From G963678255 sp963678255 (GTDB lineage: Bacteria > Cloacimonadota > Cloacimonadia > Cloacimonadales > WRIO01), in assembly GCA_963678255.2 (NCBI GenBank), contig OY782778.1, forward strand, positions 434,001-498,000: 64,000 nucleotides of DNA. Reading direction: 5' to 3'. Both the position numbers and the translations under genes were made by a program. Positions 18,565-28,326 of this stretch are shown here, piece after piece (positions within the stretch are counted from its first letter, which is position 1; each line of letters begins with the position of its first letter). The notes under the pieces are model-generated. The model saw only the letters and a program-made list of their open reading frames with translations. It did no database searches and was not told where the DNA came from.

Positions 18565-19210
18565 TTGATACCCCCTCTTTTTTATTAATTTTATTTAATC
18601 CCAAATAACTGATAAATATTTGGTGATATTCTCTAATGAGCAGTTCAGGTGAAATATCTTTCAACAAATAATCCTTCATACCCTCGAGAATTACTTTAGT
18701 TGCAATGGATGTATCTATCGTCATCACCACGAAATTAAAAGCTATTTCTTTTAAAGGATTTCTGATTTCTGTTAAATTAGGTTCAAAAAAATCTTTTACA
18801 GATTGCATTAATCTTGAATTCGCTTCTTTTCTTCGTAAAGAAATTTTCTCATTGTATTGAATACTATGTAAAGCCCGAATCCTAAAAAGACTCCTCTCAC
18901 TGAGAATAGTCTGTATCCAGACACTAATCCAAACATGACCTTTTTCGCTTAATGACATTGTTTCTTCTGCTTTCTTTTGAAAATAATCTTTTGCAAAGTC
19001 AGCTAAATATTCCTCATATTCATCCAATAAATTGTGAATCAAATCTTCCTTGTTTTTAAAATGCCAATACACTGCACCCCTAGTTAGATTTGCTGTTTCT
19101 GCTATCTCTTCCAAAGTTGTAGCACTGTATTCTTTTCTCCCGAATACCTGTTTAGCAGCATTCAGAATAACTTTTCTAGTTTCTTCAGAGTCTTCCTTAG
19201 TTCTTCTCAT
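18557..19210 (-). CDS. TetR/AcrR family transcriptional regulator
   Basis: A protein of 217 residues. The N-terminal helix-turn-helix is clear: ILNAAKQVFGRKEYSATTLE, then EIAETANLTRGAVYWHFKNK and EDLIHNLLDEY. The C-terminal ligand domain (about 60-217) resembles AcrR-type repressors. The start follows AGGAGGAGG closely. It is the first gene of an operon with the hydrolase, and its own promoter contains an inverted repeat suited to TetR binding, so autorepression relieved by a small molecule related to the hydrolase substrate is a reasonable inference. Confidence 0.93.
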   Translation of the reverse strand: MRRTKEDSEETRKVILNAAKQVFGRKEYSATTLEEIAETANLTRGAVYWHFKNKEDLIHNLLDEYEEYLADFAKDYFQKKAEETMSLSEKGHVWISVWIQTILSERSLFRIRALHSIQYNEKISLRRKEANSRLMQSVKDFFEPNLTEIRNPLKEIAFNFVVMTIDTSIATKVILEGMKDYLLKDISPELLIREYHQIFISYLGLNKINKKEGVSNV

Positions 19211-19224
19211 TGCCTCCTCCTTTT

Positions 19225-19270
19225 ATACATACTTGAATGTATCTATAAATAAGACTACAATTCTTGTCAA
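19225..19270 (-). promoter_or_regulatory. tetR-hydrolase operon promoter with TetR-type operator
   Basis: Minus strand TTGACA (19270-19265), 17-nt spacer, TATAGA (19247-19242). Directly after the -10 box lies the inverted repeat ATACAT-acttga-ATGTAT (19225-19242), overlapping the predicted transcription start, as in typical TetR-family operators. Confidence 0.78.
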
Positions 19271-19471
19271 TAGAAAATCTATTTTTTATTATATTAATAG
19301 ACTTACTTTTTCTTAGAATTTATCAAAATTGAAATAACAATTGGTTAATTTATTAAAATTTAGATAGACAAACTTGATATTTATTGGAGATAATTTTTAT
19401 GAAATGTATTTAATTGTACCATTTATACTTGGTTATTTGCCTTTTGAATATTCTGCTCATTTAGAGCATAG

Positions 19472-21492
19472 TGTCTGATAAAATTGAGCCACTTGTCTGT
19501 TTTACTTGAGCCACCTCTCTGCTTATAAAACCACTTGCAGTATACAAGTATTATATCCATATTTTATATATGCACATTTTGTGTAAATACAAAAATGGAG
19601 GTCAAGATGACCCGTTATCGAGAAATTCTGCGAATGTACAAGCAGAACATTAGTCAAAGAGCAATTTCTTCAACTTTAGAATGCTCCCGTAACACTGTTA
19701 GCAGAGTAATTCAAAAAGCTCAGGAAGATAATCTGCAATGGTCTGATATTGAGAATATGTCAGATCAGGAAATTGAAAAACAACTTTTTCCTGATTTAAA
19801 GTCAAGAGTAAGCTATTACGAACCAGATTTCGAGTATGTACACAAAGAACTCGCCAGAAGTGGTGTAACATTATCCTTACTTTAGCTGGAATATTCTGAT
19901 ATATGCAGAGATAATAACCTCCTCCCTTACAAATACGCTCATTTTTGTAAACTTTACAATGATTTTACATTAAAAACAAAAGCAACTATGCGGATTGTAC
20001 ATAAACCAGGAGAAAAAATGGAAGTGGATTGGGCTGGTAAAACTCTGGCGCTTAAAAATAATATTAATGGTTCCTGTATTAAAGTTTATATATTTGTAGC
20101 GACTCTTCCGTATAGTGGATACTCATATGTAGAAGGCTTTTTATCCATGAACTCAGAAAATTGGATACAGGCACATATTAATTCTTTTAATTATTTCCAC
20201 GGAGTTTCAAAAATTATAATACCTGATAATTTAAAAACCGGAGTTGACAAGGTTAAATGGATTAATCCGGTTATTAACAGAGCTTATGCTGATATGGCTG
20301 TATATTACGATACAGCTATTATTCCGGCAAGAGTAAGAAAACCTAAAGATAAACCAAGTGTTGAAGGAACAGTAGGAGTTATTACTTCTTGGATAATTGC
20401 AGCATTAAGAGATATTACCTTCTTTTATCTTTATGATTTAAATGAAGCAATAAGACAGAAGTTACTGGAATTTAATAAGAAACCTTTTTAAAAAAATGGA
20501 TGGCAGCCGTGAAAGTGTCTTTTTGAATGAAGAACAAGAAACGCTAATACCTTTACCATTTAAAGCCTATGAACCTGCAATATGGTTAAAAAGCATTGTC
20601 CCTTATAACTATCATGTATGTGTAGAAAAAAACTATTATTCAATACCATACGAATACATTAAACATGAAATAGAAATAAGAATCACTTCAAAAATGATTG
20701 AGTTTTTCTATAATGGGAATAGAATAGCCTGTCATATTAGAAAGACAGGAGTTTCAGATCAATATCAAACGTTCCCTGAGCATATGCCTGATAAACACCA
20801 AAAATATCTTGAATGGAATACAGAAAACATATTGGCATGGTCAAGTAAAGTGGGTCATAATACCAGATTAGTCGTTGAAGGTATTATCTCTTCCTTCAAG
20901 GTCGAGCAACAATCTTACAGAACCTGTATGACTTTGTTAAAATATGCGGATAAATATACAACTGAACAACTGGAAAAAGCATGTGAAAGAGCTTTAAATT
21001 ATGGAGAAAACCCTGGATTTAAAACCGTTCAGATGATTTTAAAAAATGGCAATAAGCAAAGCCTATCAGAGAATGAATCAATGGAGAATTCATCAAAAAA
21101 AGATTCTGAATATGGAATAGTAAGAGGGTCAGTATATTACAGGAGGAAAAACAAATGATAGATCAGGAAACAATCAAAAAATTATATGAGATGAATTTAA
21201 GAACAATGGCTGAAAGCTTTAAAGAACAAAGCAATAGTATTAAATACAGAAACTTATCTTTTGAAGAAAGATTTTCTCATATTGTGGAGGAAGAATGGTT
21301 AAAAAGAAAAAATAATAAGCTAAAAAAATTGATTACACAGTCTTCTTTTAAATTCCCAAATGCTTGCCTGGAAGATATTGAATACCTTGAAGACCGAAAT
21401 CTGAATAAACAGCTTATTCTCAAATTGTCCTTGAATGACTATATTACAACAAAGAAAAATATCATCATAACAGGAGCATCAGGAAGCGGTAT
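19472..21492 (+). mobile_element. Decayed IS21-family element, right end lost
   Basis: The left end carries two TTGAGCCAC direct repeats (about 19484 and 19512), consistent with IS21 multiple terminal repeats. Then come a broken istA and a truncated istB. The sequence stops abruptly inside the istB Walker A motif at about 21490 and continues as unrelated hairpin repeats, so the right half of istB and the right end are deleted. Confidence 0.85.
19607..21158 (+). pseudogene. istA: istA transposase, broken by a nonsense codon and a frameshift
   Basis: It starts at ATG 19607 after GGAGGT and encodes the HTH region (ISQRAISSTLECSRNTVSRV). An in-frame TAG at 19883-19885 interrupts a segment expected to read LLW; the same frame resumes through HKPGEKMEVDWAGKTLAL (first Asp of the DDE core) and IIPDNLKTGV (second Asp). 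It is then shifted by one base at about 20489-20496 in a T/A run, continuing as MDGSRESVFLNEE to the end. Two lesions make it inactive. The stop overlaps the istB start, as normal for IS21. Confidence 0.9.
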
Positions 21493-21505
21493 GATTGTTA
21501 TATGA
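21155..21505 (+). pseudogene. istB: istB ATPase helper, truncated in the Walker A motif
   Basis: The first 112 codons match IstB: an N-terminal helical region (LYEMNLRTMAESFKEQ), then NIIITGASGSG, the beginning of the P-loop. The conserved lysine and everything after are missing; the last four codons (MIVI) come from unrelated DNA. It overlaps the istA end by 4 nt. Confidence 0.9.
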
Positions 21506-21639
21506 ACTACCAATTTATATTTATTACTCTGCAAACAAGATGTGTGCAGAAAGAATTTGCTTACTCCATTTAGGGCAGACACACAGGTCTGCCCCTACAT
21601 TTACAAAAAAACAATTATGGTTGATTATTAAATTATTGG

Positions 21640-21755
21640 ATACCATTATAAATGTGATTAATGCACGGTTAATTTTAAAACATGGGATACCATTGATAAA
21701 TGTGATAAATGCACGATTAATTTTTAAACATGGGATACCATTGATAAATGTTTAG
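21640..21755 (+). repeat. Three tandem 47-48 bp units
   Basis: Units start ATACCATT at 21640, 21687 and 21735. Related sequence occurs inversely inside the 330-bp repeats near 6005-6045. It leads into a GGGGCGAAC hairpin. Confidence 0.85.
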
Positions 21756-21835
21756 TAGGGGCGAACCTGTGTGTTCGCCCTGTAAATTTGGAAAAGGTTC
21801 GATATTTTATATGGGTATGATTTGTGTGTTTAGGG

Positions 21836-21998
21836 TGTCGCTCCGATGGAGCTATATGTTGTTGGTTGGATATGTTCCGATGATTAAAATCATCGGCTAC
21901 CAATATTTCGTTCCTCTGGAACGATTGAAAGCATTGAGGTCTTAATATTTCGAGTCCGAGCCGAACTCGCTCCATAACACGCTATTTTTTCATGGGCA
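21836..21998 (-). repeat. Four-hairpin composite repeat, copy 2
   Basis: Inverse copy of 13993-14155, with the same four stems. Confidence 0.9.
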
Positions 21999-22120
21999 TT
22001 TGTACCATTTATACCTGGATAGTTACTGGCAACACTGGTAGTGCTGACGCACTACAGATAAAGGCAAATCGAGAATTTGCCGATAAAAGCTAATATCAGG
22101 CTGTTGCCTGTTTGGTAAAA

Positions 22121-22290
22121 ATGAAACACCTTGTTTTGAGATTGTCCTTTTAAAAAATTGACATCTATTGGAGAAGATATGGATATTTCTTTGAGATAGT
22201 ATTGTTCATTTCTTTTGTCTTGATACCTGGATATTTAATATATTTTATGGATTAATTAATTAAAATAGACAAATACACAAGATGTTTCAT
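22121..22290 (-). mobile_element. MITE-like 170-bp element, copy 4
   Basis: Inverse orientation; ends ATGAAACACCTTGT and ACAAGATGTTTCAT. Preceded by the CAGGC-tgtt-GCCTG hairpin spacer. Confidence 0.85.
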
Positions 22291-22340
22291 AGGAGATAAT
22301 GGATAAAAGCTCATATCAGGCTGTTGCCTGTTTGGTAAAA

Positions 22341-22510
22341 ATGAAACACCTTGTTTTGAGATTGTCCTTTTAAAAAATTGACATCTATTGGAGAAGATAT
22401 GGATATTTCTTTGAGATAGTAGTGTTCATTTCTTTTGTCTTGATACTTGGATATTTAATATATTTTATGGATTAATTAATTAAAATAGACAAATACACAA
22501 GATGTTTCAT
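22341..22510 (-). mobile_element. MITE-like 170-bp element, copy 5
   Basis: Inverse orientation, again directly after the CAGGC/GCCTG spacer hairpin, 220 bp from copy 4. Confidence 0.85.
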
Positions 22511-22624
22511 AGGAGATAAGAATTAAGTTTCATCGTTGGTGAATATCTTTAGGATGGCATATGTTGAATAAGGTTTTTTCATTACTTTAAAATGATGATG
22601 ATGAGTTATTAGCTCTGGATTTAA

Positions 22625-22790
22625 TGTGTCGCTCCGATGGAGCTATATGTTGTTGGTTAGATATGTTCCGATGATTAAAATCATCGGCTACCAATATTTC
22701 GTTCCTCTGGAACGATTGAAAGCATTGAGGTTTCAATATTTCGAGTCCGAGCCGAACTCGCTCCAGAACACACCATTTTTTCATGGGCAT
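22625..22790 (-). repeat. Four-hairpin composite repeat, copy 3
   Basis: Inverse copy of 13993-14155. Open frames read in either direction here (22587-22790, 22626-22808) are by-products. Confidence 0.9.
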
Positions 22791-23043
22791 TGTCTAATTG
22801 ATACCTAGATAGTTATTGGCAACACTGGTAGTGCTGACGCACTACAGATAATGGCAAATCGAGAATTTGCTGATAATAGATAAAAGATAAAAGATAAGCT
22901 TCATCGTTGGTGAATATCTTTAGTATGGCATCTATTGAATAAGGTCTTTTCATTTCTTCGAAATGATAGTGTTCATTTCTTTTGTCTTGATACAAAATAA
23001 ACAGAACCAAAGAAAAAATCAAGCCCTGGGAAAAAATCTGCTA

Positions 23044-23183
23044 TCTCCAGTCACTCTCAGGGACTCCGCCATAGCTTGCCAATGGGTAAGTTAATTTATG
23101 AGGTAAACCATTGTCTTCAATCAGAATGGCTGTTCGTTCCCCTTCGAGTTTCCCTACGATTTTACGCTATTTTTTCATGGGCA
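23044..23183 (+). repeat. 140-bp nested-hairpin module, copy 1
   Basis: Begins TCTCCAGTCACTCTCAGGGA and ends TTTTTTCATGGGCA. An outer stem GCCAT/ATGGC encloses CCAATGG/CCATTG. Further copies: 25459-25598, 26334-26473, 37001-37140, 60095-60233, 61571-61709; shorter variants with a different inner hairpin: 36625-36735, 51939-52050. Confidence 0.88.
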
Positions 23184-24012
23184 ATTGTACCATTTATACA
23201 TTTTTATCAGGGAGAATAGATTGTGCCGATACACAGTAAAGTTTTATTGATAGTATGGATTATAGCTATTTTCAGGGGCGATATCTCATTTATGGCAACA
23301 CAGGTGTGTTGCAGATAAAAGCTCATATCAGGCTGTCGCCTGTTTGGTAAAAAATGAAACACCTTGTTCTGAGATTGTCCTTTTAAAAATGATAACTGTT
23401 TGAGAAGATAGGGTTAATTCTTTGAAATGGTATTCTTCATTTCTTTTGCCTTGATGCAAAATAAACGAAGCAAATTGTGCCAAGCAGAACAAACTTTAAT
23501 TTGTTCGAAAGCTGTAAAAGACATGAGGAATCGATGGCTCCTCGGGAAGGGCTTACAGGAGTACTTCTCAAACCACCTAGTGCTGCATTGATAAAGAGTC
23601 TTTGTAGTGAGCGACTAAGGAAAAGGCATAAATAGATATGTCAGGTAGGTATTAAAGAGATGAACGCAAGTGAACTGTTGATGAGGTATCGAAAGTTTTT
23701 AGATTTCGTCAAAACCATATTTCTTTGCTTAGTATGGGATAAGTACAGCGGAAACCTGTTTATTGGCTGTACGGCGAACGGTATACAGACAGCATGACTT
23801 TAATACAGGGTTTTTTATGGAACTTGGGAACCGGGTATTCAATGTTAAGAGAAAAAGTACAAGTGCAAAGAACACAAGACCGAAATATCGAGGGGAATAT
23901 TCGGGGCGGATCAGCTCGTAGTAGTGAAGAATCTTCTGTAATGGAAGAGGAGCGAAGGGGCTGAATCATTCAGTATTACAAACAGAGTCAACCTTAGAAA
24001 GGGAGGAGCAAA

Positions 24013-25242
24013 ATGAGTAATGCAAAGCCGTTTTGTATATCAAAACAAATAGTTTACGATGCTTTTCTTTGTGTGAAGAGAAACAAAGGCAGTTATGGTG
24101 TTGATGGAATATCAATAGCGAAATATGAAGAGAATTTGAAAAATAATCTCTACAAACTATGGAACAGAATGTCATCCGGGTGCTATTTTCCAATGCCGGT
24201 TAAACGGGTAGAAATACCAAAAGGAGATGGGAAAATGCGTCCTCTGAGAATTCCGGCAGTGAGTGACCGAATAGCTCAGACAGTCGTAAAGCTTTTAATA
24301 GAGCCAAGACTTGAAGAAATATTTAGTAATAACTCATATGGATATCGTCCTGGTCGAAGTGCAATAGATGCAGTGCGAAAAGCAAGAGAGAGATGTTTTA
24401 AGTATCATTTTGTGGTAGATCTTGATATCAAAGGATTCTTTGACAACATTGATCATGAGTTGTTGATGAAAGCAGTCAAAATGCATGTGAAAGAGGAATG
24501 GATTCTTCTTTATATCACGAGGTGGTTAAAAGCTCCGGTAGAAATGCCAGATGGTCTATGTATATCAAATGACCGAGGAACCCCTCAAGGTGGTGTCATC
24601 AGTCCAATATTGGCGAATCTATTTCTTCATTATACGATGGATGTATGGCTTGAAAAGAAATTTCCACAAGTTCCCTTTGAAAGATATGCGGATGATGCAA
24701 TATTACATTTCAACTCAGAAAATCATGCCAGGAAAGTATTGGATCTTTTGAAGAGAAGATTTGCAGACTGTAAATTGGAACTCAATGAGAACAAAACTAA
24801 ACTTGTGTTCTGTAAGGATGCGAAAAGAAAACTTGATTTTGATGAGGTTTGTTTTACTTTTTTAGGTTATGAATTCAAGCCAAGAAAGTGTTTGCTAGGA
24901 GAGAAAATAACATGTGTATTTCTACCAGCAATGGGAAAAAAAGCAAAGAAAAAGTTTGTTGAGAAATTGAATGAACTTAATATTCAAAATAAAAGCTTCA
25001 CTAGTATCTTTGAATTGGCTAAACTATTAAATCCCATTATAAGAGGAACAATAAACTATTTTGGGGTATTTTGCAAGTCAGAAATGAACGAAATACTCAA
25101 TTTAGTAAACCTCAAACTTAAAAGATGGGCGTTGAAGAAATACAAAAAGAGAGGAATAGTGAAATGGTTGCAACGATTATATTTAACTCAAAGAGACTTA
25201 TTTGTTCATTGGAAGAGTTGTAAACCTACCTATTTTTGGTAA
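24013..25242 (+). CDS. ltrA: Group II intron reverse transcriptase/maturase
   Basis: A protein of 409 residues, AUG after a GGGAGGAG site. RT motifs in order: GSYGVDGISIAKYEENL, VEIPKGDGKMRPLRIPAVSD, SYGYRPGRSAIDAV, VVDLDIKGFFDNIDHELL (first catalytic Asp), GTPQGGVISPILANLFLH, RYADDAILHF (YADD active site, about 222-226), and FLGYEFKPRK. The thumb/maturase-like tail ends RLYLTQRDLFVHWKSC. There is no HNH endonuclease domain, which fits short bacterial lineages. The frame is intact. It should bind its own intron RNA and direct splicing and target-primed insertion. Confidence 0.95.
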   Translation: MSNAKPFCISKQIVYDAFLCVKRNKGSYGVDGISIAKYEENLKNNLYKLWNRMSSGCYFPMPVKRVEIPKGDGKMRPLRIPAVSDRIAQTVVKLLIEPRLEEIFSNNSYGYRPGRSAIDAVRKARERCFKYHFVVDLDIKGFFDNIDHELLMKAVKMHVKEEWILLYITRWLKAPVEMPDGLCISNDRGTPQGGVISPILANLFLHYTMDVWLEKKFPQVPFERYADDAILHFNSENHARKVLDLLKRRFADCKLELNENKTKLVFCKDAKRKLDFDEVCFTFLGYEFKPRKCLLGEKITCVFLPAMGKKAKKKFVEKLNELNIQNKSFTSIFELAKLLNPIIRGTINYFGVFCKSEMNEILNLVNLKLKRWALKKYKKRGIVKWLQRLYLTQRDLFVHWKSCKPTYFW

Positions 25243-25256
25243 AGGCTGAATGATAA

Positions 25257-25290
25257 GAGCCGTATGAAGTGAGAGCTTCACGTACGGTTC
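25257..25290 (+). ncRNA. Group II intron domain V
   Basis: A 34-nt hairpin starting GAGCCGTATG and ending CGTACGGTTC, with the conserved AGC...CGT...CGGTTC pattern of the catalytic domain V. It begins 14 nt after the RT stop codon. Confidence 0.9.
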
Positions 25291-25767
25291 TGTGAGAGGT
25301 TTAGGGTGAAACTCCCTTTACCTACTCGGCGAAAAAATCAAGTCATTGGTGAATTGTTTTAACATGACAAATTTTTGATAAACGTAATCTTCATTTCTTT
25401 CTCTTGAAAGAAAGAAACGGAAGCAAAGAAAGTTCAAGCCCTAGGAAAAAACTTGCTATCTCCAGTCACTCTCAGGGACTCCGCCATAGCTTGCCAATGG
25501 GTAAGTTAATTTATGAAGTAAACCATTGTCTTCAATCAGAATGGCTGTTCGTTCCCCTTCGAGTTTCCCTACGATTTTACGCTATTTTTTCATGGGCAAA
25601 TGTACCTCTTATACATTTTTAGCAGGGAGAATAGATTGTGCCGATACACAGTAAGGTTTTATTGATAGTATGGATTATAGCTATTTTCAGGGGCGATATC
25701 TCATTTATGGCAACACAGGTGTGTTGCAGATAAAAGCTCATATCAGGCTGTTGCCTGTTTGGTAAAA

Positions 25768-25937
25768 ATGAAACACCTTGTTTTGAGATTGTCCTTTTAA
25801 AAAATTGACATCTATTGGAGAAGATATGGATATTTCTTTGAGATAGTATTGTTCATTACTTTTGTCTTGATACCTGGATATTTAATATATTTTATGGATT
25901 AATTAATTAAAATAGACAAATACACAAGGTGTTTCAT
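25768..25937 (-). mobile_element. MITE-like 170-bp element, copy 6
   Basis: Inverse orientation, both 14-bp ends intact, preceded by the CAGGC/GCCTG spacer. Confidence 0.85.
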
Positions 25938-25973
25938 AGGAGCTCATATCAGGCTGTTGCCTGTTTGGTAAAA

Positions 25974-26143
25974 ATGAAACACCTTGTTTTGAGATTGTCC
26001 TTTTAAAAAATTGACATCTATTGGAGAAGATATGGATATTTCTTTGAGATAGTAGTGTTCATTTCTTTTGTCTTGATACTTGGATATTTAATATATTTTA
26101 TGGATTAATTAATTAAAATAGACAAATACACAAGATGTTTCAT
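25974..26143 (-). mobile_element. MITE-like 170-bp element, copy 7
   Basis: 206 bp from copy 6, same orientation. A truncated further copy starts at 26180. Confidence 0.85.
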
Positions 26144-26910
26144 AGGAGCTCATATCAGGCTGTTGCCTGTTTGGTAAAAATGAAACACCTTGTTTTGAGA
26201 TTGTCCTTTTCAAAAATGATAACTGTTTGAGAAGATAGGGTTAATTCTTTGAAATGGTATTCTTCATTTCTTTTGCCTTGATGCAAAATAAACGAAGCAA
26301 AGAAAAAATCAAGCCCTAGGAAAAAACTTGCTATCTCCAGTCACTCTCAGGGACTCCGCCATAGCTTGCCAATGGGTAAGTTAAATTATGAGGTAAACCA
26401 TTGTCTTCAATCAGAATGGCTGTTCGTTCCCCTTCGAGTTTCCCTACGACTTTACGCCATTTTTTCATGGGCATTGTCTCATTGATACCTGGATATTTAA
26501 TATATTTTATGGATTAATTAATTAAAATAGACAAATACACAAGGTGTTTCATAGGAGATAAAAGATAAGAATTAAGTTTCATCGTTGGTGGATAGCTTTA
26601 GGATGGCATCTATTGAATAAAGTTAAGCTTGGAACCCGCGATCGGGGATATTGAGTTTCGAGGGCAAGCTGCCCTCGCTCCATAGAAATCTGCAAACAGG
26701 ATGTTTGCAGAACGAGGCGACCTCTCGCTTTATCATTATGTTTCTCAATCTTTATTCACTTTTAATTCAGGTAACTTTTAATTTGAACGACCACAGATGG
26801 TCGTTTTACATTGAGAATGCTCAAGCAGATGTTGGTTTCTTGGATTGTGGATAGTTATCTGTATATTCTCATGAATTGGACAGTTTGTCCGAATTTTGTT
26901 AGATTATGCA

Positions 26911-27057
26911 TCAAGTAGAATTATTCAAATAATTATAAAAAGTCTTTCTAGATATACCGAATTTTTCACAAATAGTTGAGATAGGTATCGTCTTATCATT
27001 AGCTCGGGTTCTTAGTATAGCCACATCTTTATCATTTAACAGCTTCGCTTCAGCGAC
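26911..27057 (-). pseudogene. C-terminal remnant of a serine resolvase
   Basis: The minus strand reads KLLNDKDVAILRTRANDK, then PISTICEKFGISRKTFYNYL before a stop. This parallels the end of the resolvase at 28327-28731 (KKLLGGKDVALLKTLANDK...FGISRKTYYNYL) but is clearly diverged. Only the C-terminal HTH part remains. It lies just downstream of the DUF1016 gene. Confidence 0.85.
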
Positions 27058-27078
27058 CACTTAATTTCAGCTACTTTT

Positions 27079-28209
27079 CTATTCTGTGTAGTCAGTATTT
27101 TCTAGTTCACTTTCGATTTCTTCAATAGAAGGAAGACTACTTTTTAGGTTTTCAGGTAACGACTGATAAATTTCTTTTTCCCAATTAGCGACACCAATAG
27201 GATTGGTGTATCCGGCAAGAGAATATTCTACTACTGTTTTATTTTTCGATTTAACAAGCAATAACCCAATGGTTTTCTTATCATCGGAATGCTTTAAAAC
27301 ATCATCAACAACATTCATATACATATTAAGTTTGCTTACAAACCCAGGCTCAAATTCACCTGTTTTAAGCTCAATAACCACAAAGCATCGTAGCTTAAGA
27401 TGATAAAAAAGCAAGTCTAAATAAAAATCACTATCGCCCAATTCTAAATGCACTTGTCTGCCTACAAAAGCAAAACCTTGACCAAGTTCCAGTAAAAATT
27501 TTTGTATGTGGTCTATCAGTTTTTGTTCAAGCTCAGCTTCCCTACGAGTGTTAGCCGTTCCCAAAAAATCGAAGATATATGGATCTTTGAATATTTGTGT
27601 AGCAAAGTCGGAATCGGCAGGTGGCAGAGCATTACCAAAATTGTTAATGGTGGCACCTTGTCGTTTATACAGTTGTGTTTCTATTTGATACACAAGCACA
27701 TTTTTGCTAAATCCATTTTCGATTGTTTTTTGAGCATACCATAAGCGTTGTTCTGGGACGTTTAGCTTATCTAAAAGAGTAATATTGCTTCTCCATGGAA
27801 TTAGTGCAACTGTGCGTTGCACAATTTCCAGATCAGTCCATGCTTCAGCAAATTTTCGCATATATTTTAAGTTTCGTGGAGAAAAACCACTCATATCAGG
27901 AAATTCTTTCTTTAAATCTGCGGACATCCTATCAATAACCTTAGCACCCCAGCCCTGTTGTAGTTGTCGTTGATGTATTAAATTGCCAATTTCCCAATAC
28001 AAAACTATCATAGAAGCATTTGCTGAAACAATAGTTTTTAATCTTCTCTGTAAAATTGATTTCTTAATCTGTTGAATAAAATCAGAGTAACCCTCTGGCA
28101 TTTCAGAAATTGGATTAGCAATAGGGAAAATCACTTTATCTTTTTTGCGACCATAAGATTTTCGGTCGGGTTGCTCAGATTCGGATGCTTGGTTTTTAGA
28201 TTCCTTCAT
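27079..28209 (-). CDS. DUF1016/YhcG family PDDEXK nuclease domain protein
   Basis: A protein of 376 residues. The N-terminal DUF1016 helical domain is recognisable (IVLYWEIGNLIHQRQLQQGW, then MSADLKKEFPDMSGFSPRNL and KYMRKFAEAW). The C-terminal YhcG nuclease domain carries the PD-(D/E)XK pattern: DFYLDLLFYHLKLRCFVVIE with ELKTG completing the E-x-K. Proteins of this family often travel with restriction-modification and mobile DNA; a role in defence is plausible but not shown. The start follows GGAGAGG. It is the only intact gene between two resolvase remnants, which suggests acquired cargo. Confidence 0.92.
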   Translation of the reverse strand: MKESKNQASESEQPDRKSYGRKKDKVIFPIANPISEMPEGYSDFIQQIKKSILQRRLKTIVSANASMIVLYWEIGNLIHQRQLQQGWGAKVIDRMSADLKKEFPDMSGFSPRNLKYMRKFAEAWTDLEIVQRTVALIPWRSNITLLDKLNVPEQRLWYAQKTIENGFSKNVLVYQIETQLYKRQGATINNFGNALPPADSDFATQIFKDPYIFDFLGTANTRREAELEQKLIDHIQKFLLELGQGFAFVGRQVHLELGDSDFYLDLLFYHLKLRCFVVIELKTGEFEPGFVSKLNMYMNVVDDVLKHSDDKKTIGLLLVKSKNKTVVEYSLAGYTNPIGVANWEKEIYQSLPENLKSSLPSIEEIESELENTDYTE

Positions 28210-28326
28210 TATTCGGCCTCTCCTACTTCAGCTAACAATTCTTCAGTTTTATTTAATTAGTCAATACAATAACCAAAATTATCAGTCAAGTTAATTATAA
28301 ACATATATATTCAGAATCATTTATAA

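Larger units (their letters stand above)
21506..23474. repeat. Repeat-only district of shuffled hairpin modules and MITE-like elements
   Basis: About 2 kb with no credible gene. In order: GGGCAGAC/GTCTGCCC hairpin (about 21573-21594); three 47-48 bp tandem units starting ATACCATT at 21640, 21687 and 21735; GGGCGAAC/GTTCGCCC hairpin (about 21760-21781); four-hairpin unit (21836-21998); GTAGTGC-tgac-GCACTAC module (about 22029); two MITE-like copies (22121-22290, 22341-22510); four-hairpin unit (22625-22790); another GTAGTGC module (about 22825); the 140-bp nested-hairpin module (23044-23183); GCAACACA-gg-TGTGTTGC (about 23293); and a truncated MITE-like end from 23354. Confidence 0.85.
23475..25330 (+). 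mobile_element. Group II intron with encoded reverse transcriptase
   Basis: About 1.86 kb. The 5' end is near GTGCC at 23477, then about 530 nt of structured RNA, an RT ORF, a 34-nt domain V (25257-25290) and a domain VI-like hairpin ending at about 25330. The flanks, GAAGCAAA before and GAAAAAATCAAG after, are contiguous in unoccupied copies of the same module (for example about 26293-26312, 60053-60072), which fixes the insertion site to within a couple of bases. Confidence 0.9.
25331..26910. repeat. Repeat-only district: hairpin modules and MITE-like copies
   Basis: No gene. Contents in order: 140-bp nested module (25459-25598); GCAACACA-gg-TGTGTTGC (about 25709); MITE-like copies 25768-25937 and 25974-26143; a truncated one from 26180; target-module sequence (about 26282-26330); nested module (26334-26473); a right-end MITE fragment (about 26486-26554); the CCCGATCGGGG and TTTCGAGGGC-aagct-GCCCTC hairpins (26656-26683); and CTGCAAACA-gga-TGTTTGCAG (about 26690-26710). 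Confidence 0.85.

Noticed and set aside
23760..24193. Two minus-strand ORFs inside the group II intron
   Set aside because: They lie antisense to the structured intron RNA and the reverse transcriptase gene, with no motif or ribosome site.
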